A stretch of 47,406 bases of DNA, taken from positions 1 to 47,406 of the forward strand of contig JAAAOQ010000076.1 of assembly GCA_009908845.1 (NCBI GenBank), given 5' to 3'. This DNA comes from Gammaproteobacteria bacterium (GTDB lineage: Bacteria > Pseudomonadota > Gammaproteobacteria > Chromatiales > Chromatiaceae). The position numbers and the translations under genes are program-made. The notes below the pieces were generated by a model. It was not told the origin of the DNA. It saw only the letters and a list, made by a program, of their open reading frames with translations, and did not search any database. Shown here one piece after another: positions 25,727-38,500 of the stretch; positions within the stretch are counted from its first letter, which is position 1, and every line of letters starts with the position of its first letter.

Positions 25727-28540
25727 ATGAACATGCAAGACAATCGCATCGACGATCAGACCCTCGAGCGCCAGCCGGTCGGCACCGACCCCGACGGCAT
25801 CCCATCGCTGTCCACAGCCCCGGCGAACCCGCCCGACCCGACGCCAGCACCATTGCCGGAGCAGATCGACGCCGCCTGCAACCGCATCGCGCCGGTCTGG
25901 CCGCTCGATCGCTTCGTCGCCGTGAATCCGTTTCACGGGCTGCGTGATCAGCGCTTCGAGCAGGCGGCCGAAACGATGCGGCGCATCGCCGGGGCGCGGA
26001 TGTACATGCCGCGGAGCTACTATCGCGAGCAGATCGAGGCCGGACGGATCACCGACGAGGATCTCAATGCAGCCGCGGCGCGCTGCGGCAGCGACCTCAG
26101 CGCCGCCGACCTGCGCCAGGCCGCGGCGGTCGACGCAAAGCCGGCGTCGGCGTCCCCTGCTGCACCTCAGGCAGCACCCCAGGCCGCGCCCCTGTCGGCA
26201 CCCCTATCTGCACAGGTCCCACTGCTGACCTCGGTGCTCGATGAGCTCGACGCCGACGACTGGTCGAGCTTCGTCGTCGAGCGCATCAGCCATCACTGCG
26301 CGGCCTATTTCGACATGGGCCAGGCGACCTGGAAGCGGCCCTGGCAGGGGGTGTCGCTCTACGAGTCGTGGCGCCGCTTCGCCGCCATGGACTACAGCAC
26401 CACGATGATGGGCCAAGGTGGGATGCGTGCCCGGGTCAAGGCCTTGCCGGAGTCGCCGCGCGACTGTATCGAGTCGGCCATCCGCCGCCTCGGCATCCCG
26501 GCGGGCGCCGCGCTCGACTACATGCACGCAGCGCTGATGGACATCGGCGGCTGGGCGGCCTGGACCCGACTGCTACGCTGGGAGCAGGAGCTGGCCGGCG
26601 GCGAGGACGAGACCATCGTCGAGTTGCTGGCGATCCGCCTCGCCTGGGACGTGCTGGTCTACGAGCACAAGGCCAGCCCAGAGCTCAACAAGCGCTGGCG
26701 CCAGGTCTGCAAGCGCCTGAGCCGCGGCAAGCCGGCCGCCAAGCCGACACCGGAGCCGCAGCACATCGAGCATATCCTGCTGACCGCGTTCGAGCTCAGC
26801 TACCAGCGCCAGCTGATGGCGGACCTGCGCAACGGGGCTGATACAAATGGCGCGAACGGCGAACGCCCGAGCACCCAACGCCCGGTGATCCAGGCCGCGT
26901 TCTGCATCGACGTGCGCTCCGAGGTCATGCGTCGCTCGTTCGAGACCATCTGCCCGAAGGCACAGACGCTCGGCTTCGCCGGTTTCTTCGGCGTGCCGAT
27001 CGAGCATGTGCCGTTCGGCGCGGTCGAGCCGCGCTCGCACATGCCGGTGCTGCTGACGCCGAAGTATCGGGTCTGCTCCGAGGTCCATGACGCCGACCGC
27101 GACGAGGCCGAGCAGGCGCTGGAGACGCAGCGCCGGCGCACCGGGATCAGCAAGTCCTGGAAGGCGTTCAAGATGGGGGCCTCGTCCTGCTTCTCGTTCG
27201 TCGAGGCCGCGGGTCTGCTGCTCTACGCCCCGAAGATCATCGCCGACAGCTTCGGCTGGGGGCGGCCGGTCGCGGCACCCGACGACCTGCACCTGGACGC
27301 GCCGCAGCAGCAGCGCGTCGGCCCGAGCCTGGATGGGCCCAACCACGGCGCCTGTTCCAGAGATGGCCTGGTGACGCTTGGCTCGTCGCATGGCTCAGCA
27401 GATGGCTCGGCGCATGGGCATGTCCATCAGCATCAGCACGATCACGGCCAAGCGCAGGGTGCGATACCTGACCGGAAAGACGCCGAGTCCCCGGCTCAGG
27501 CTCCCGGCGCGGGAACAATTGGCATCCCGGAGGCCGAGCGCGTCGACCTGGCCGAGGGCATCCTGCGGGCGATGTCGATGACCGACAACTTCGCCCGTCT
27601 GGTGCTCCTGGTCGGCCACGGCAGCACCGTGGTCAACAACCCGCACGCAACCGGCCTCGACTGCGGCGCCTGCGGCGGCATGACCGGCGAGGCGAGCGCA
27701 CGCGTCGGCGCGGCGCTGCTCAACGATGCCAAGGTGCGTGAGGGCGTCGCCGAGCGCGGCATCCGCATCCCGGACGACACCTGGTTCATCGGCGCGCAGC
27801 ACGACACCTGTGTCGACGAGATCCGGCTCTACGACACCGAGGTGCTGCCGGGCGAGTACGCCGAGGAGCTGGCGCAGCTGCGCAGCTGGCTGCAGCAGGC
27901 TGGCGAGCTGACGCGGCTATCGCGCTCGGCGCTGCTCGGGCTCGAGCATCGTTCGCGTCAGGCGATCAACGCCAACATCCGCCAGCGCAGCCGCGACTGG
28001 TCGCAGGTGCGCCCGGAATGGGGCCTGGCTGGCTGCGCAGCCTTCATCGCCGCACCACGCGAGCGCACCCGGGGGCTCGATCTCGGCGGTCGGACCTTCC
28101 TGCACGACTACGACTGGACCGGCGACACCGGCTTCGGTGTGCTCGAGCTGATCATGACCGCGCCGATGGTGGTCGCGGCCTGGATCAACCTCCAGTACTA
28201 CGGCTCGACCACCGACAACCGGCGCTTCGGCAGCGGCAACAAGGTGCTGCACAACGTCGTCGGCGGCGCGATCGGCGTGCTCGAGGGCAACGCCGGCGAC
28301 CTGCGCGTCGGCCTGCCGATGCAGTCATTGCACGACGGCAAGCGCTGGGTGCACGAGCCGATGCGTTTGAGCGTCTATCTGCAGGCGCCGCAGGCGCCGA
28401 TCGACGACATCATCGCCAAGCACCAGCTGGTGCAGGAGATGCTCGACAACGGCTGGCTGCACCTATTCCGGATGGACGATGAGGGCGGTATCCAGCAGCG
28501 CATCCCGCACGAGGGCTGGCAGGCGGTACCAAGTCACTGA
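25727..28540 (+). CDS. dabA: DabA, zinc carbonic-anhydrase-like subunit (DUF2309)
   Basis: A 937-residue DUF2309 protein. The zinc-site motifs are CIDVRSE (Cys about 392, Asp about 394), GHGST (His about 630) and LDCGACGG (Cys about 645), as in beta-carbonic-anhydrase-like DabA. The complex hydrates CO2 vectorially to bicarbonate. Two low-complexity insertions stand out: an Ala/Pro-rich segment at about residues 140-168 and a His/Ser-rich stretch at about 550-585 (HGHVHQHQHDH) just before the second half of the zinc site. Start ATG after GAGGAG. It is the largest protein of the plus-strand run. Confidence 0.94.
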   Translation: MNMQDNRIDDQTLERQPVGTDPDGIPSLSTAPANPPDPTPAPLPEQIDAACNRIAPVWPLDRFVAVNPFHGLRDQRFEQAAETMRRIAGARMYMPRSYYREQIEAGRITDEDLNAAAARCGSDLSAADLRQAAAVDAKPASASPAAPQAAPQAAPLSAPLSAQVPLLTSVLDELDADDWSSFVVERISHHCAAYFDMGQATWKRPWQGVSLYESWRRFAAMDYSTTMMGQGGMRARVKALPESPRDCIESAIRRLGIPAGAALDYMHAALMDIGGWAAWTRLLRWEQELAGGEDETIVELLAIRLAWDVLVYEHKASPELNKRWRQVCKRLSRGKPAAKPTPEPQHIEHILLTAFELSYQRQLMADLRNGADTNGANGERPSTQRPVIQAAFCIDVRSEVMRRSFETICPKAQTLGFAGFFGVPIEHVPFGAVEPRSHMPVLLTPKYRVCSEVHDADRDEAEQALETQRRRTGISKSWKAFKMGASSCFSFVEAAGLLLYAPKIIADSFGWGRPVAAPDDLHLDAPQQQRVGPSLDGPNHGACSRDGLVTLGSSHGSADGSAHGHVHQHQHDHGQAQGAIPDRKDAESPAQAPGAGTIGIPEAERVDLAEGILRAMSMTDNFARLVLLVGHGSTVVNNPHATGLDCGACGGMTGEASARVGAALLNDAKVREGVAERGIRIPDDTWFIGAQHDTCVDEIRLYDTEVLPGEYAEELAQLRSWLQQAGELTRLSRSALLGLEHRSRQAINANIRQRSRDWSQVRPEWGLAGCAAFIAAPRERTRGLDLGGRTFLHDYDWTGDTGFGVLELIMTAPMVVAAWINLQYYGSTTDNRRFGSGNKVLHNVVGGAIGVLEGNAGDLRVGLPMQSLHDGKRWVHEPMRLSVYLQAPQAPIDDIIAKHQLVQEMLDNGWLHLFRMDDEGGIQQRIPHEGWQAVPSH

Positions 28541-28610
28541 GCCGGTTCGTCGCTCGTGCAAGACAATGGAAATCCCGATACCGATTGTCGCTGCCCGCAA
28601 TGGTCATGAG

Positions 28611-28648
28611 GTAGGAGCTGAGAGGTCGCCCGCAAGCGGGCTCCTACA
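28611..28648. repeat. REP element
   Basis: GTAGGAGC at 28611 is mirrored by GCTCCTAC at 28640-28647, and inside is a perfect GCCCGC-AA-GCGGGC hairpin (28628-28641). This matches the common gammaproteobacterial REP form (GTAGGAGCCCGCTTGCGGGC on the other strand). It lies between dabA and the PDC-sensor gene and may attenuate read-through. A RAYT remnant in the window is a possible source of mobilisation. Confidence 0.8.
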
Positions 28649-28813
28649 GCGCTGAGCGCCAGATGGCAGAAAGACGGTCTCGGTATTGCTGACGTGATGC
28701 ACCAGAGAGGTTGCACTGGCCAAGGATGGCCAGCACGGCATTCATCCCAATTCGAGCGCGTATCGATCCCAATCCGAGCGCATTTTGCGTCGCAATCAGA
28801 AGAGAGCAAGACC

Positions 28814-29791
28814 ATGAGCGAGGCCCTACAAACCGCCATTGCCCGCCAGCGCATGCTCCTGCACGCGCGGCTATCGGACGCCCTGTCCCGGCTCGAGACA
28901 GCGTGCCGCGACGCATGGGGCGATCGCAGCGCATTGGAGCAGTCTTTGAGCAAGGCGATGGAGAGACTGCCGTACTGCAAGTACCTCTACCTGCTCGACC
29001 ACGAGGCCCGGCAGATCACCGCCAATGTCTCGCGCGGCGGCCTGCTGCCGGAGCACTTCGGCCGCGACCGCACAACCCGGCCGTACATGGCCGACGCCAT
29101 CGCCGGCGCCGCCTTCTCGCTGTCGTCGGCCTATCTCAGCCGCAACAACCGGCGCCCGTCGCTGACCGCAGTGCAGCGACTCACGCGCGACGACGGCACG
29201 CTGCTCGGCTACCTCGGCGCCGACTTCGACCTGCGCGACCTGCCGCTGACACGCGAGCTCTACCGCCAGTCGGATCAGTGGCTGCAGCTCAAGGGCGATC
29301 CGGCGATCCGCGGCGCCCTGTTCTATCAGCAACGGGTCGACAGCCTGATGGACGCGCGCATCGACGAGATCCTGGACCTGATCGCCGAGCTGATGCGGTC
29401 CCACGGCGTCTTCCACGGCAAGCTGCATTTCTCGAGCTCGCGCGCGACGCTCTGGCTCCTGGACGACCCGTACCATTTCCGGGTACTCGATTACGAGGAC
29501 CTGAGCGACCCGGCGATCTGCCTGGCGTATCCGCAGCGCACCTACCCGCACGAGGCGGCGATCCCGGCCGAACGCGTCAAGGCCGTGTTCGACCAGTTCC
29601 GCGAGCTGCGCGTGATGGACGAGAACATCTATCTGCGCTCGGGCTCGCTCAACATCATGAACGGGATCGTCTCGCTCAACTTCTCCTGCGACGGCTCACA
29701 CTACATGCGCTGGGACGAGTTCCTCGACAAGCGCCTGGACTTCTGGCTCGGCTCCTCGGCGCTCACCTGCACCGAGCAGCCGGCCGCCTAA
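28814..29791 (+). CDS. PDC-sensor-domain protein
   Basis: A 325-residue soluble protein. The N-terminal region contains YLLDHEARQITANVSRGGLL and YMADAIAGAAFSLSSAYLSR, then LLGYLGADFDLRDLP, as in the PDC/Cache-like sensor-domain proteins found in sulfur-oxidising gammaproteobacteria. The C-terminal half (GVFHGKLHFSSSRATLWLLD, LRSGSLNIMNGIVSLNFSCD) is conserved but unassigned. It has no membrane helix or output domain, which is unusual for PDC. It follows dabBA by 273 bases, so a role in carbon or redox sensing is possible but unproven. ATG at 28814; further upstream starts lack similarity. Confidence 0.8.
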   Translation: MSEALQTAIARQRMLLHARLSDALSRLETACRDAWGDRSALEQSLSKAMERLPYCKYLYLLDHEARQITANVSRGGLLPEHFGRDRTTRPYMADAIAGAAFSLSSAYLSRNNRRPSLTAVQRLTRDDGTLLGYLGADFDLRDLPLTRELYRQSDQWLQLKGDPAIRGALFYQQRVDSLMDARIDEILDLIAELMRSHGVFHGKLHFSSSRATLWLLDDPYHFRVLDYEDLSDPAICLAYPQRTYPHEAAIPAERVKAVFDQFRELRVMDENIYLRSGSLNIMNGIVSLNFSCDGSHYMRWDEFLDKRLDFWLGSSALTCTEQPAA

Positions 29792-29836
29792 GCCGGATCA
29801 AAGATCGAAGGACAAAGCAACGGCCACGACCCGTTG

Positions 29837-29880
29837 CCGAAGCCGGCACGCACCCGCCCCGGCGGCAACCTTTTCGCATT
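29837..29880 (+). repeat. Vestige of a duplicated Usp segment
   Basis: The leader of the following gene encodes KPARTRPGGNLFALDD, which resembles KPARARPGRNLFASTD inside that gene (30255-30300). At DNA level about 34 of 40 bases agree. This is a partial duplicate of the universal-stress-protein core, probably the 3' relic of a lost upstream copy. Confidence 0.65.
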
Positions 29881-29929
29881 GGATGACAGATCAGCGGCCG
29901 CAGGCAGCGCGCCGCTCCAGGAGGCAAGC

Positions 29930-30907
29930 ATGCAAGCGCTCGAGCACATCCTCTACTTTGCCGATGGCGAGTTCGGCCCGACGCGGGCCTTCCGCCGCGC
30001 GGTAGCCCTGGCCCGGCATCATGGGGCGCGACTGACGCTGATGGACGTCACCATCGAGTCCGGCTTCAGCGCCGATCTGGTCAAGCGCTTCGGGCTCGGC
30101 GACGATGTCCAGCAGAGTGAGCAGCGCTATGCGGCGCTGACCCATCTGGCCGAGGACTGGGTAAGCTCGCCGTCGCCTCGGCTGCGCGTGACCATCGGGA
30201 CGCCCTTCATCGAGGTGATCCAGGCAGTGCTGCGCGACGGCCACGATCTGGTCCTGAAGCCGGCGCGCGCCCGTCCCGGCCGCAACCTGTTCGCGAGCAC
30301 CGACATGCACCTGCTGCGCAAATGTCCATGCCCGATCTGGATCGACCGCGAGCCGGCACAGCCCGAGACCTCTGATTCCGGGGTATCCGAAACAGCACCG
30401 CGCTGCCGGCGTATCCTCGCCAGCATCGACGCAATGCAGCCTGCGGCGACGAGGCTGAACCAGCGGATACTGGACAGCGCAGTCGCCGTCAAGGAGCAGA
30501 ACGACGCGAGGCTCGACATCGCTCACGCGTTCCAGCCGCGCTTCGCTGATCTTCTGCCGGAGCGAGCCCCGGAGCGAACCGGTACATCGGGCGACTCGCA
30601 CCTCACCGATGCGATCGCCCACTTGGAGCAGCGCCATACCTTGGCACTGCAGGAGGCCGTCAACGACTACCGCCAGCACATCAACGATGAGAACCTGCAC
30701 CTCTTGCGTGGAGAGCCCGCGTCGCAGGTGCTCGCCCAGGCCGAGGCGCTGCACAGCGACCTGATCGTGCTTGCCACGCTGAGCCGACCGCGCGAGCCGG
30801 GCCTCTTCATCGGCACCACGGCCGAGGACCTCCTCCAAGGCGCCCAAACCTCGGTGCTAGCGCTAAAGCCGGATGGTTTCGTCACCCCGGTCCAGTCGGT
30901 TAGATGA
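29930..30907 (+). CDS. Tandem universal stress protein (UspE-like)
   Basis: A 325-residue protein with two UspA-type domains (about 1-145 and 160-320). The first has HDLVLKPARARPGRNLFAST and PCPIWIDRE; the second has SDLIVLATLSRPREPGLFIG and TSVLALKP. The layout resembles UspE. Neither domain shows a clean G-x2-G-x9-GS/T ATP-binding loop, so nucleotide binding is uncertain. The ATG at 29930 follows AGGAGG. It lies downstream of dabBA and the PDC protein; a second Usp gene follows the SulP transporter at 41.6 kb. Confidence 0.85.
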   Translation: MQALEHILYFADGEFGPTRAFRRAVALARHHGARLTLMDVTIESGFSADLVKRFGLGDDVQQSEQRYAALTHLAEDWVSSPSPRLRVTIGTPFIEVIQAVLRDGHDLVLKPARARPGRNLFASTDMHLLRKCPCPIWIDREPAQPETSDSGVSETAPRCRRILASIDAMQPAATRLNQRILDSAVAVKEQNDARLDIAHAFQPRFADLLPERAPERTGTSGDSHLTDAIAHLEQRHTLALQEAVNDYRQHINDENLHLLRGEPASQVLAQAEALHSDLIVLATLSRPREPGLFIGTTAEDLLQGAQTSVLALKPDGFVTPVQSVR

Positions 30908-31025
30908 TGCACCTTCGGCGAGCAGCGGCTCAGCTCATCGCTGTTGTAGAGTGAAAGATCGGCCGCGCTCATGCGGTCAATCCTGATGAGCTGCACCCTC
31001 TCATTCATGCCGAGGACCTCCGGAT

Positions 31026-31276
31026 TTGAACTGTCTCGCCTTTCGTCGTCAGCTCCTGATCGATCCGCAGCAGCAGGATGCCGACTTCCGTGCGCATGCC
31101 GAAGTCTGCACGACCTGCGCGCAGGCGCTGCAGCGCGCGCTGGAGATTGAGGCAAGCCTCTATCGCGCCTTGATCCAGGAGTACCCCGAGCGCGCTGGCA
31201 TCGATCACACCAGCGAGTCCGACCAAGCCGCTGATCCCGAGGCGATGCAGCAGTCGTCGAGACGAGAAGATCCGCG

Positions 31277-31280
<4 letters not shown>
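31026..31280 (+). CDS. Small Cys-rich DUF3379-like protein
   Basis: An 84-residue protein beginning NCLAFRRQLLIDPQQQDADF and containing AHAEVCTTCAQALQ. The Cys near the N-terminus with a later HxxxCxxC fits a zinc-finger-like anti-sigma N-terminal domain (DUF3379 style), but there is no membrane helix. Its start is TTG at 31026 (an ATG is lacking), with GGACCTCCGGA upstream. It ends overlapping the next gene by 4 bases (ATGA), so it is translationally coupled to the sigma-54 regulator. Confidence 0.6.
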
Positions 31281-32755
<1,475 letters not shown>

Positions 32756-32800
32756 GGTCGCACTTGCGCCATCGTCGAACCGCCCCACGATGACTCCGCT

Positions 32801-32958
32801 GCGAGCGCTGGCTGGTACAGCAAGGGCGACGCGACCGATCTGTTAGCACTGAGGCTGGTGCCGATGTCCCCGTTCGCCGGCAGGAAGATCAGGCGCGAGA
32901 AGGTGAGCAGGTTCGCCGGTGTCGCGTAGCTGCGCAGCGCGGTTCTCTCAGTAGCCAT
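32801..32958 (-). pseudogene. Possible N-terminal remnant of a small membrane protein gene
   Basis: A strong AGGAGGTCC precedes an ATG at 32958 on the minus strand, and the first 35 residues read MATERTALRSYATPANLLTF then SRLIFLPANGDIG. PANLLTFSRLIFLPA resembles the start of CDP-alcohol phosphatidyltransferases (PNLLTxxRLxxxP). Beyond about 32850 the frame loses any such character and runs antisense into the response-regulator gene. This is at best a truncated 5' end. Confidence 0.3.
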
Positions 32959-33033
32959 CGGTATGGACCTCCTAGCAGCCTGCACTCGGCCGCCCCTTCC
33001 CAAGTCTACCGGCCGCCCGCAAGCAGCGGCGCT

Positions 33034-35001
33034 TCAATCGGTCCAGCGCGGCAGGTCGATCTCGATCGTCGTGCCCGCCTCCACGCTCGAGCGAATTGCA
33101 AGCCGACCGCCATGCTGCTCGACCAGCCGCCGTACGATGGCCAGCCCCAGACCTGTGCCGGTCGATTTCGTGCTGAAGAACGGCTCGGTGAGGCGCGGCA
33201 GGAGCTCCGACGGGATCGGTTCGCCCTGATTGTGCACTGAAAGCCGCACCTCCCCGCGCTCGTCATCGGCTCCCAGATCGCCGAGACGCCAGCGGATCAC
33301 ACTCCCCTCGGGTGCCGCCTCGCAGGCGTTGTCGGTCAGGTTGGTCAGCACCTGCCGCAGCCGATCCCGGTCGGCCATGACCTCACGAGGGGCAGACGCT
33401 CGCTCGAGCTCGATGCGATGCGCGCGGTGACGCTCAGCGGCTGCGGCGACATGCTCGCCCAGCAACGCCCCGAGCTCCAGCGGACGCAGCTCCAAGCTCA
33501 GCGGCTTGGCATAGAGCAGGATATCGTCCAGCAGCCGACGCATGCGCTCGGCCTCGCCCACGGCCAGATCGACGCGACGCTTGGCCCGCGGCTCCCGCTC
33601 GTGCTCGGCCAGATAGCCGAGTGCCATGGCGATGGTCGTCAACGGCGAGCGCAGCTCATGGGCGATGCCGGAGGCGAACTCCCCGATGGCGGCTAGCCGG
33701 GTCTGCTCGGCCAGGCGCGCCGTGCGTCCGACGCCCTGGGTGAGCAGTTGGGCGATGTTGCCGAGCAGACGCCGCCGGGCGCCGCCGAAGCCATCCGGAT
33801 CACGGGTCGCAAAGACCACCACCGCAGGCACCGGGGTCTGGGTCTGGGGCGTCAACGGCAGGAAGATCGCATCCTGCATCCCCAGCGCAACCAGGTGGTG
33901 CAGCAGCTCATAGGCCGGATTCTCTCGCGCGCACTCGACCATCCTGTTCACGTGTAGCGGTGCCTCCTCGGCCAGAACCTGCTCGAGCAGAGTCCCCTTG
34001 AGCCGATAGCGGCGCTGATCACCGGGCTGCGGTGCACCATCGAGCCAGCTGGTCTCGACGCGGGCGTTGGCGCGGCGCTCGTCGATGAACAACAGACCGC
34101 TCCAGTCGCAGCCGAGCAGCGGCCGGAATTCGGTGTTGAGCAACCCCATCAGCTGATCCAGCTCCTGTCCCTGCTGCAGCCCCTGGATCAGCCGATACAG
34201 CAGATCGAGCCGTTCCGAGAGGCGATTGAAGCTGGCGGTCAGGTCCTGGGTCTCCGTGGTGCCAGCAACCGGCAGCCGATGACCGAAGTCGCCGTCGGCC
34301 ACGCGCTGGAACCCGGCCGTGGTGCGTCGCAACGGCCTCAGCAACTTCCAGCGCAGCAATGCGAACAGCAAGACCGCGATCAACAGCGTGACGCCGGCAA
34401 CAATGAGCGTACCGTGCATCATCACTCGGTACTCGCGCTCCGCCCATTCGCGTAGGGCGGCCGCGAAGGCATCGACCGCCGCCAGCAGGCCATTATGCGC
34501 CTCGATCACATGCTCGGCCGCCCATTCGAGGCGCGGCTCGTCCTCGTCATCGCCCAGTGCCGCGAACAGCTCGTCGCGCCATCGCTCCCAGGTGCGCTCC
34601 AGCGCAATGGTCGCCGCTTCGGCCTTCGCACCCAGATGCGGTTGCAGCCAGCTCGGCAGCCACATCGGCAGTGCACCGCGAAAGTCACCGCTCATGAAGG
34701 TGGCAACGATCGCGTCGATCGTCTCAACCTGGGTCAACAGGTCCTGATAGTAGAGTCGGACGTCGCGGTAATAGGTCGGATAGTCACGCGGGGCGTTCTG
34801 CCAGTAGTTCATCCCCTGCGCATGCATCTGTTCGACCGTCAGCTCCAGCTGCGCGGCCTGATTCACCAGCCCGATCGAACCCAGCTGACGCTGGAAGGCG
34901 CCGATCGTATAGACGCCAGCCGCAGCCAACAAGAGGCCGAGCGCGAGATAGACCGCCGTGACCTGTACGCTCAGACTCGCGAGATGACGGGATAGCAACA
35001 T
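33034..35001 (-). CDS. Membrane histidine kinase with HAMP and GAF domains
   Basis: A 655-residue kinase. A membrane helix (about 12-35) and a second (about 205-225, LIVAGVTLLIAVLLFALL) enclose a long helical periplasmic domain rich in Trp and acidic residues. HAMP (about 228-280), GAF-like (about 285-430), HisKA (GIAHELRSPLTTIAMALGYL, His near 450) and HATPase ([29 protein letters not shown]) follow. All catalytic boxes are present. It converges on the NtrC-type regulator with a 280-base gap and is a natural candidate partner. The signal is unknown; the sensor fold resembles four-helix-bundle sensors. Confidence 0.9.
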   Translation of the reverse strand: MLLSRHLASLSVQVTAVYLALGLLLAAAGVYTIGAFQRQLGSIGLVNQAAQLELTVEQMHAQGMNYWQNAPRDYPTYYRDVRLYYQDLLTQVETIDAIVATFMSGDFRGALPMWLPSWLQPHLGAKAEAATIALERTWERWRDELFAALGDDEDEPRLEWAAEHVIEAHNGLLAAVDAFAAALREWAEREYRVMMHGTLIVAGVTLLIAVLLFALLRWKLLRPLRRTTAGFQRVADGDFGHRLPVAGTTETQDLTASFNRLSERLDLLYRLIQGLQQGQELDQLMGLLNTEFRPLLGCDWSGLLFIDERRANARVETSWLDGAPQPGDQRRYRLKGTLLEQVLAEEAPLHVNRMVECARENPAYELLHHLVALGMQDAIFLPLTPQTQTPVPAVVVFATRDPDGFGGARRRLLGNIAQLLTQGVGRTARLAEQTRLAAIGEFASGIAHELRSPLTTIAMALGYLAEHEREPRAKRRVDLAVGEAERMRRLLDDILLYAKPLSLELRPLELGALLGEHVAAAAERHRAHRIELERASAPREVMADRDRLRQVLTNLTDNACEAAPEGSVIRWRLGDLGADDERGEVRLSVHNQGEPIPSELLPRLTEPFFSTKSTGTGLGLAIVRRLVEQHGGRLAIRSSVEAGTTIEIDLPRWTD

Positions 35002-35062
35002 GGTGATTGGCGGCTACTCTACCAGGGCCGGGCGCTGATGCCGGAACCGGGGTTGCACGAAC

Positions 35063-35695
35063 ATGTTACTCGAAGCCTGGCTCTCGCTTGCGCTGCTCTG
35101 CTTGCTTGGCGCCATGACGCCGGGCCCAAGCCTGGCGGTGGTGCTCGGCAGCATGCTGAGCGGCGGGCCTCCGGCAGGGCTCGCTGCCGCCCTCGCCCAT
35201 GGGCTCGCGGTCGCGCTCTACGCGGCGCTCACGGTGGCCGGACTGGCGACACTGCTCACTGCATCCCGCACCCTCTTCGCCCTGCTGCAACTGGCTGCAG
35301 CCGGCTATCTGTTCTCTCTCGCACGTGCCGCGGTCCGTCAGCATGCCGAAATGCCGGCGCCGAACGGCAGGACGCGCAGCGATGACGGCATCGGCGCGGC
35401 GGCCCGCGACGGCTTCATGATCGCCTTCCTGAACCCGAAGCTCGCGGTATTCATGCTGGGGCTGTTCGCGCCCTTCATCACCCCCGATCAGGGACTGGGG
35501 GCCAAGGCCCTGCTGGTGCTCACCATCGGGAGCATCGACGCCCTATGGTATTCAGCTGTCGTGTTGGTGATGGTCCGCACCGGATTGCTTGGAGTGTTGG
35601 AGCGGCATGCGGTCTATGTCCAGCGGGTATATGCAGCACTGCTGTTGGCGCTGGCCGTATTCGTCGCGAGCCGCGCGCTATCTGCCTTGGTCTGA
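35063..35695 (+). CDS. LysE/RhtB-family exporter
   Basis: A 210-residue membrane protein with about six helices and the LysE-family start LLGAMTPGPSLAVVLGSMLS (about residues 13-32) and GFMIAFLNPKLAVFMLGLFA. These proteins export amino acids or their analogues by proton exchange. It is divergent from the kinase gene by 61 bases and monocistronic. The substrate cannot be told from sequence. Confidence 0.88.
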   Translation: MLLEAWLSLALLCLLGAMTPGPSLAVVLGSMLSGGPPAGLAAALAHGLAVALYAALTVAGLATLLTASRTLFALLQLAAAGYLFSLARAAVRQHAEMPAPNGRTRSDDGIGAAARDGFMIAFLNPKLAVFMLGLFAPFITPDQGLGAKALLVLTIGSIDALWYSAVVLVMVRTGLLGVLERHAVYVQRVYAALLLALAVFVASRALSALV

Positions 35696-35851
35696 TCCCC
35701 TCTCCTGCCCTATCCAGGGGGCGTTCTTCAGGCGCGACGATCCGATAGAACGGAACCCCGGCCCGCTGCAGACGAGTGAGGCTACCTCAGGTTGACTTCG
35801 CTGTGAACGGGGGTTCGAAGCGACTGAGCGAGAAGGCGCATCCAGCTCCCG

Positions 35852-37684
<1,833 letters not shown>

Positions 37685-37823
37685 GGACCTCTCAATCGGC
37701 TGATCAGGATAGGTTGCGGCCCGCCTTGCGGCCGATCAGCAGCAAGCCGTGATCGACAACGAGCTGCCGGGAAACAACGGCGACGAGCCTTGCATTCTCC
37801 AGGATGGCGCGACGCTATGATCG

Positions 37824-38339
37824 CTAGCGCCGCTGCGCGTGGCCAACGTCGCTGTGGCAATGGACGCATTGCTGCATCCCGCCGCCTGGCTCGGCCGGAA
37901 GCAAGTGATCGACGAACGCGCGGTGGCAATGCAGACAGGCGGCCTGCGCGACCCGTTGGTTGCGTGCCTTGATCTGGATCGGCTCGTGGAAGGCGCCGGT
38001 GGTGAAGGCCAGCGCATGGAAGAAGCCGTTGTCGGCCTTGGTCAGCCACTTGCCGATGAAGTCATGGGGCAGATGGCAGTCGTTGCAGCCAGCCACCCCA
38101 TGGTGACTGGACTTGACCCAGGCATCGTAGTGATCCTGCATCACGTGGCAGTTGATGCAAGCGGTCGGGTCGTTGGTCAGATAGGACAACCCGTTGCCGT
38201 AGCCGAGCGTGAACAGCCCGACACCGCCGAGCATCGCTGCAACGCCCACGGCGAGCGCGCCGCGTTGCGTGATCGGGTGGCCGCGGTCGGGTTGGCGATT
38301 CTGGCTGCTGAGGTCATTCCGGCGACGGTGCGTCTTCAT
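37824..38339 (-). CDS. nrfH: Tetrahaem quinol dehydrogenase NrfH
   Basis: A 171-residue NapC/NirT-family cytochrome: one membrane helix (about 28-48, LAVGVAAMLGGVGLFTLGYG) and four haem motifs CINCHVMQDHYD, CNDCH, CLHCH and CVHCH. CINCHVM with the following Asp/His segment is typical of NrfH. It takes electrons from the quinol pool and passes them to NrfA, encoded 139 bases downstream. Start ATG at 38339. The intergenic gap is long for an NrfHA operon and holds no gene. Confidence 0.93.
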   Translation of the reverse strand: MKTHRRRNDLSSQNRQPDRGHPITQRGALAVGVAAMLGGVGLFTLGYGNGLSYLTNDPTACINCHVMQDHYDAWVKSSHHGVAGCNDCHLPHDFIGKWLTKADNGFFHALAFTTGAFHEPIQIKARNQRVAQAACLHCHRAFVDHLLPAEPGGGMQQCVHCHSDVGHAQRR

Positions 38340-38500
38340 CGACCTGTCTGGCGGACCTGTGGGCTGAAAGGGCTGACCCGAGCCTCAATGCCGAGGCGGA
38401 ACCCTCAGGATAGCAGTGCATCCGACGGCTCGCTGGCAGGCGCCTCGGACGCGACCGACGAATCGTTCAGCGCTGCCGCCTGCAGCGCCATCTGGCTCGG

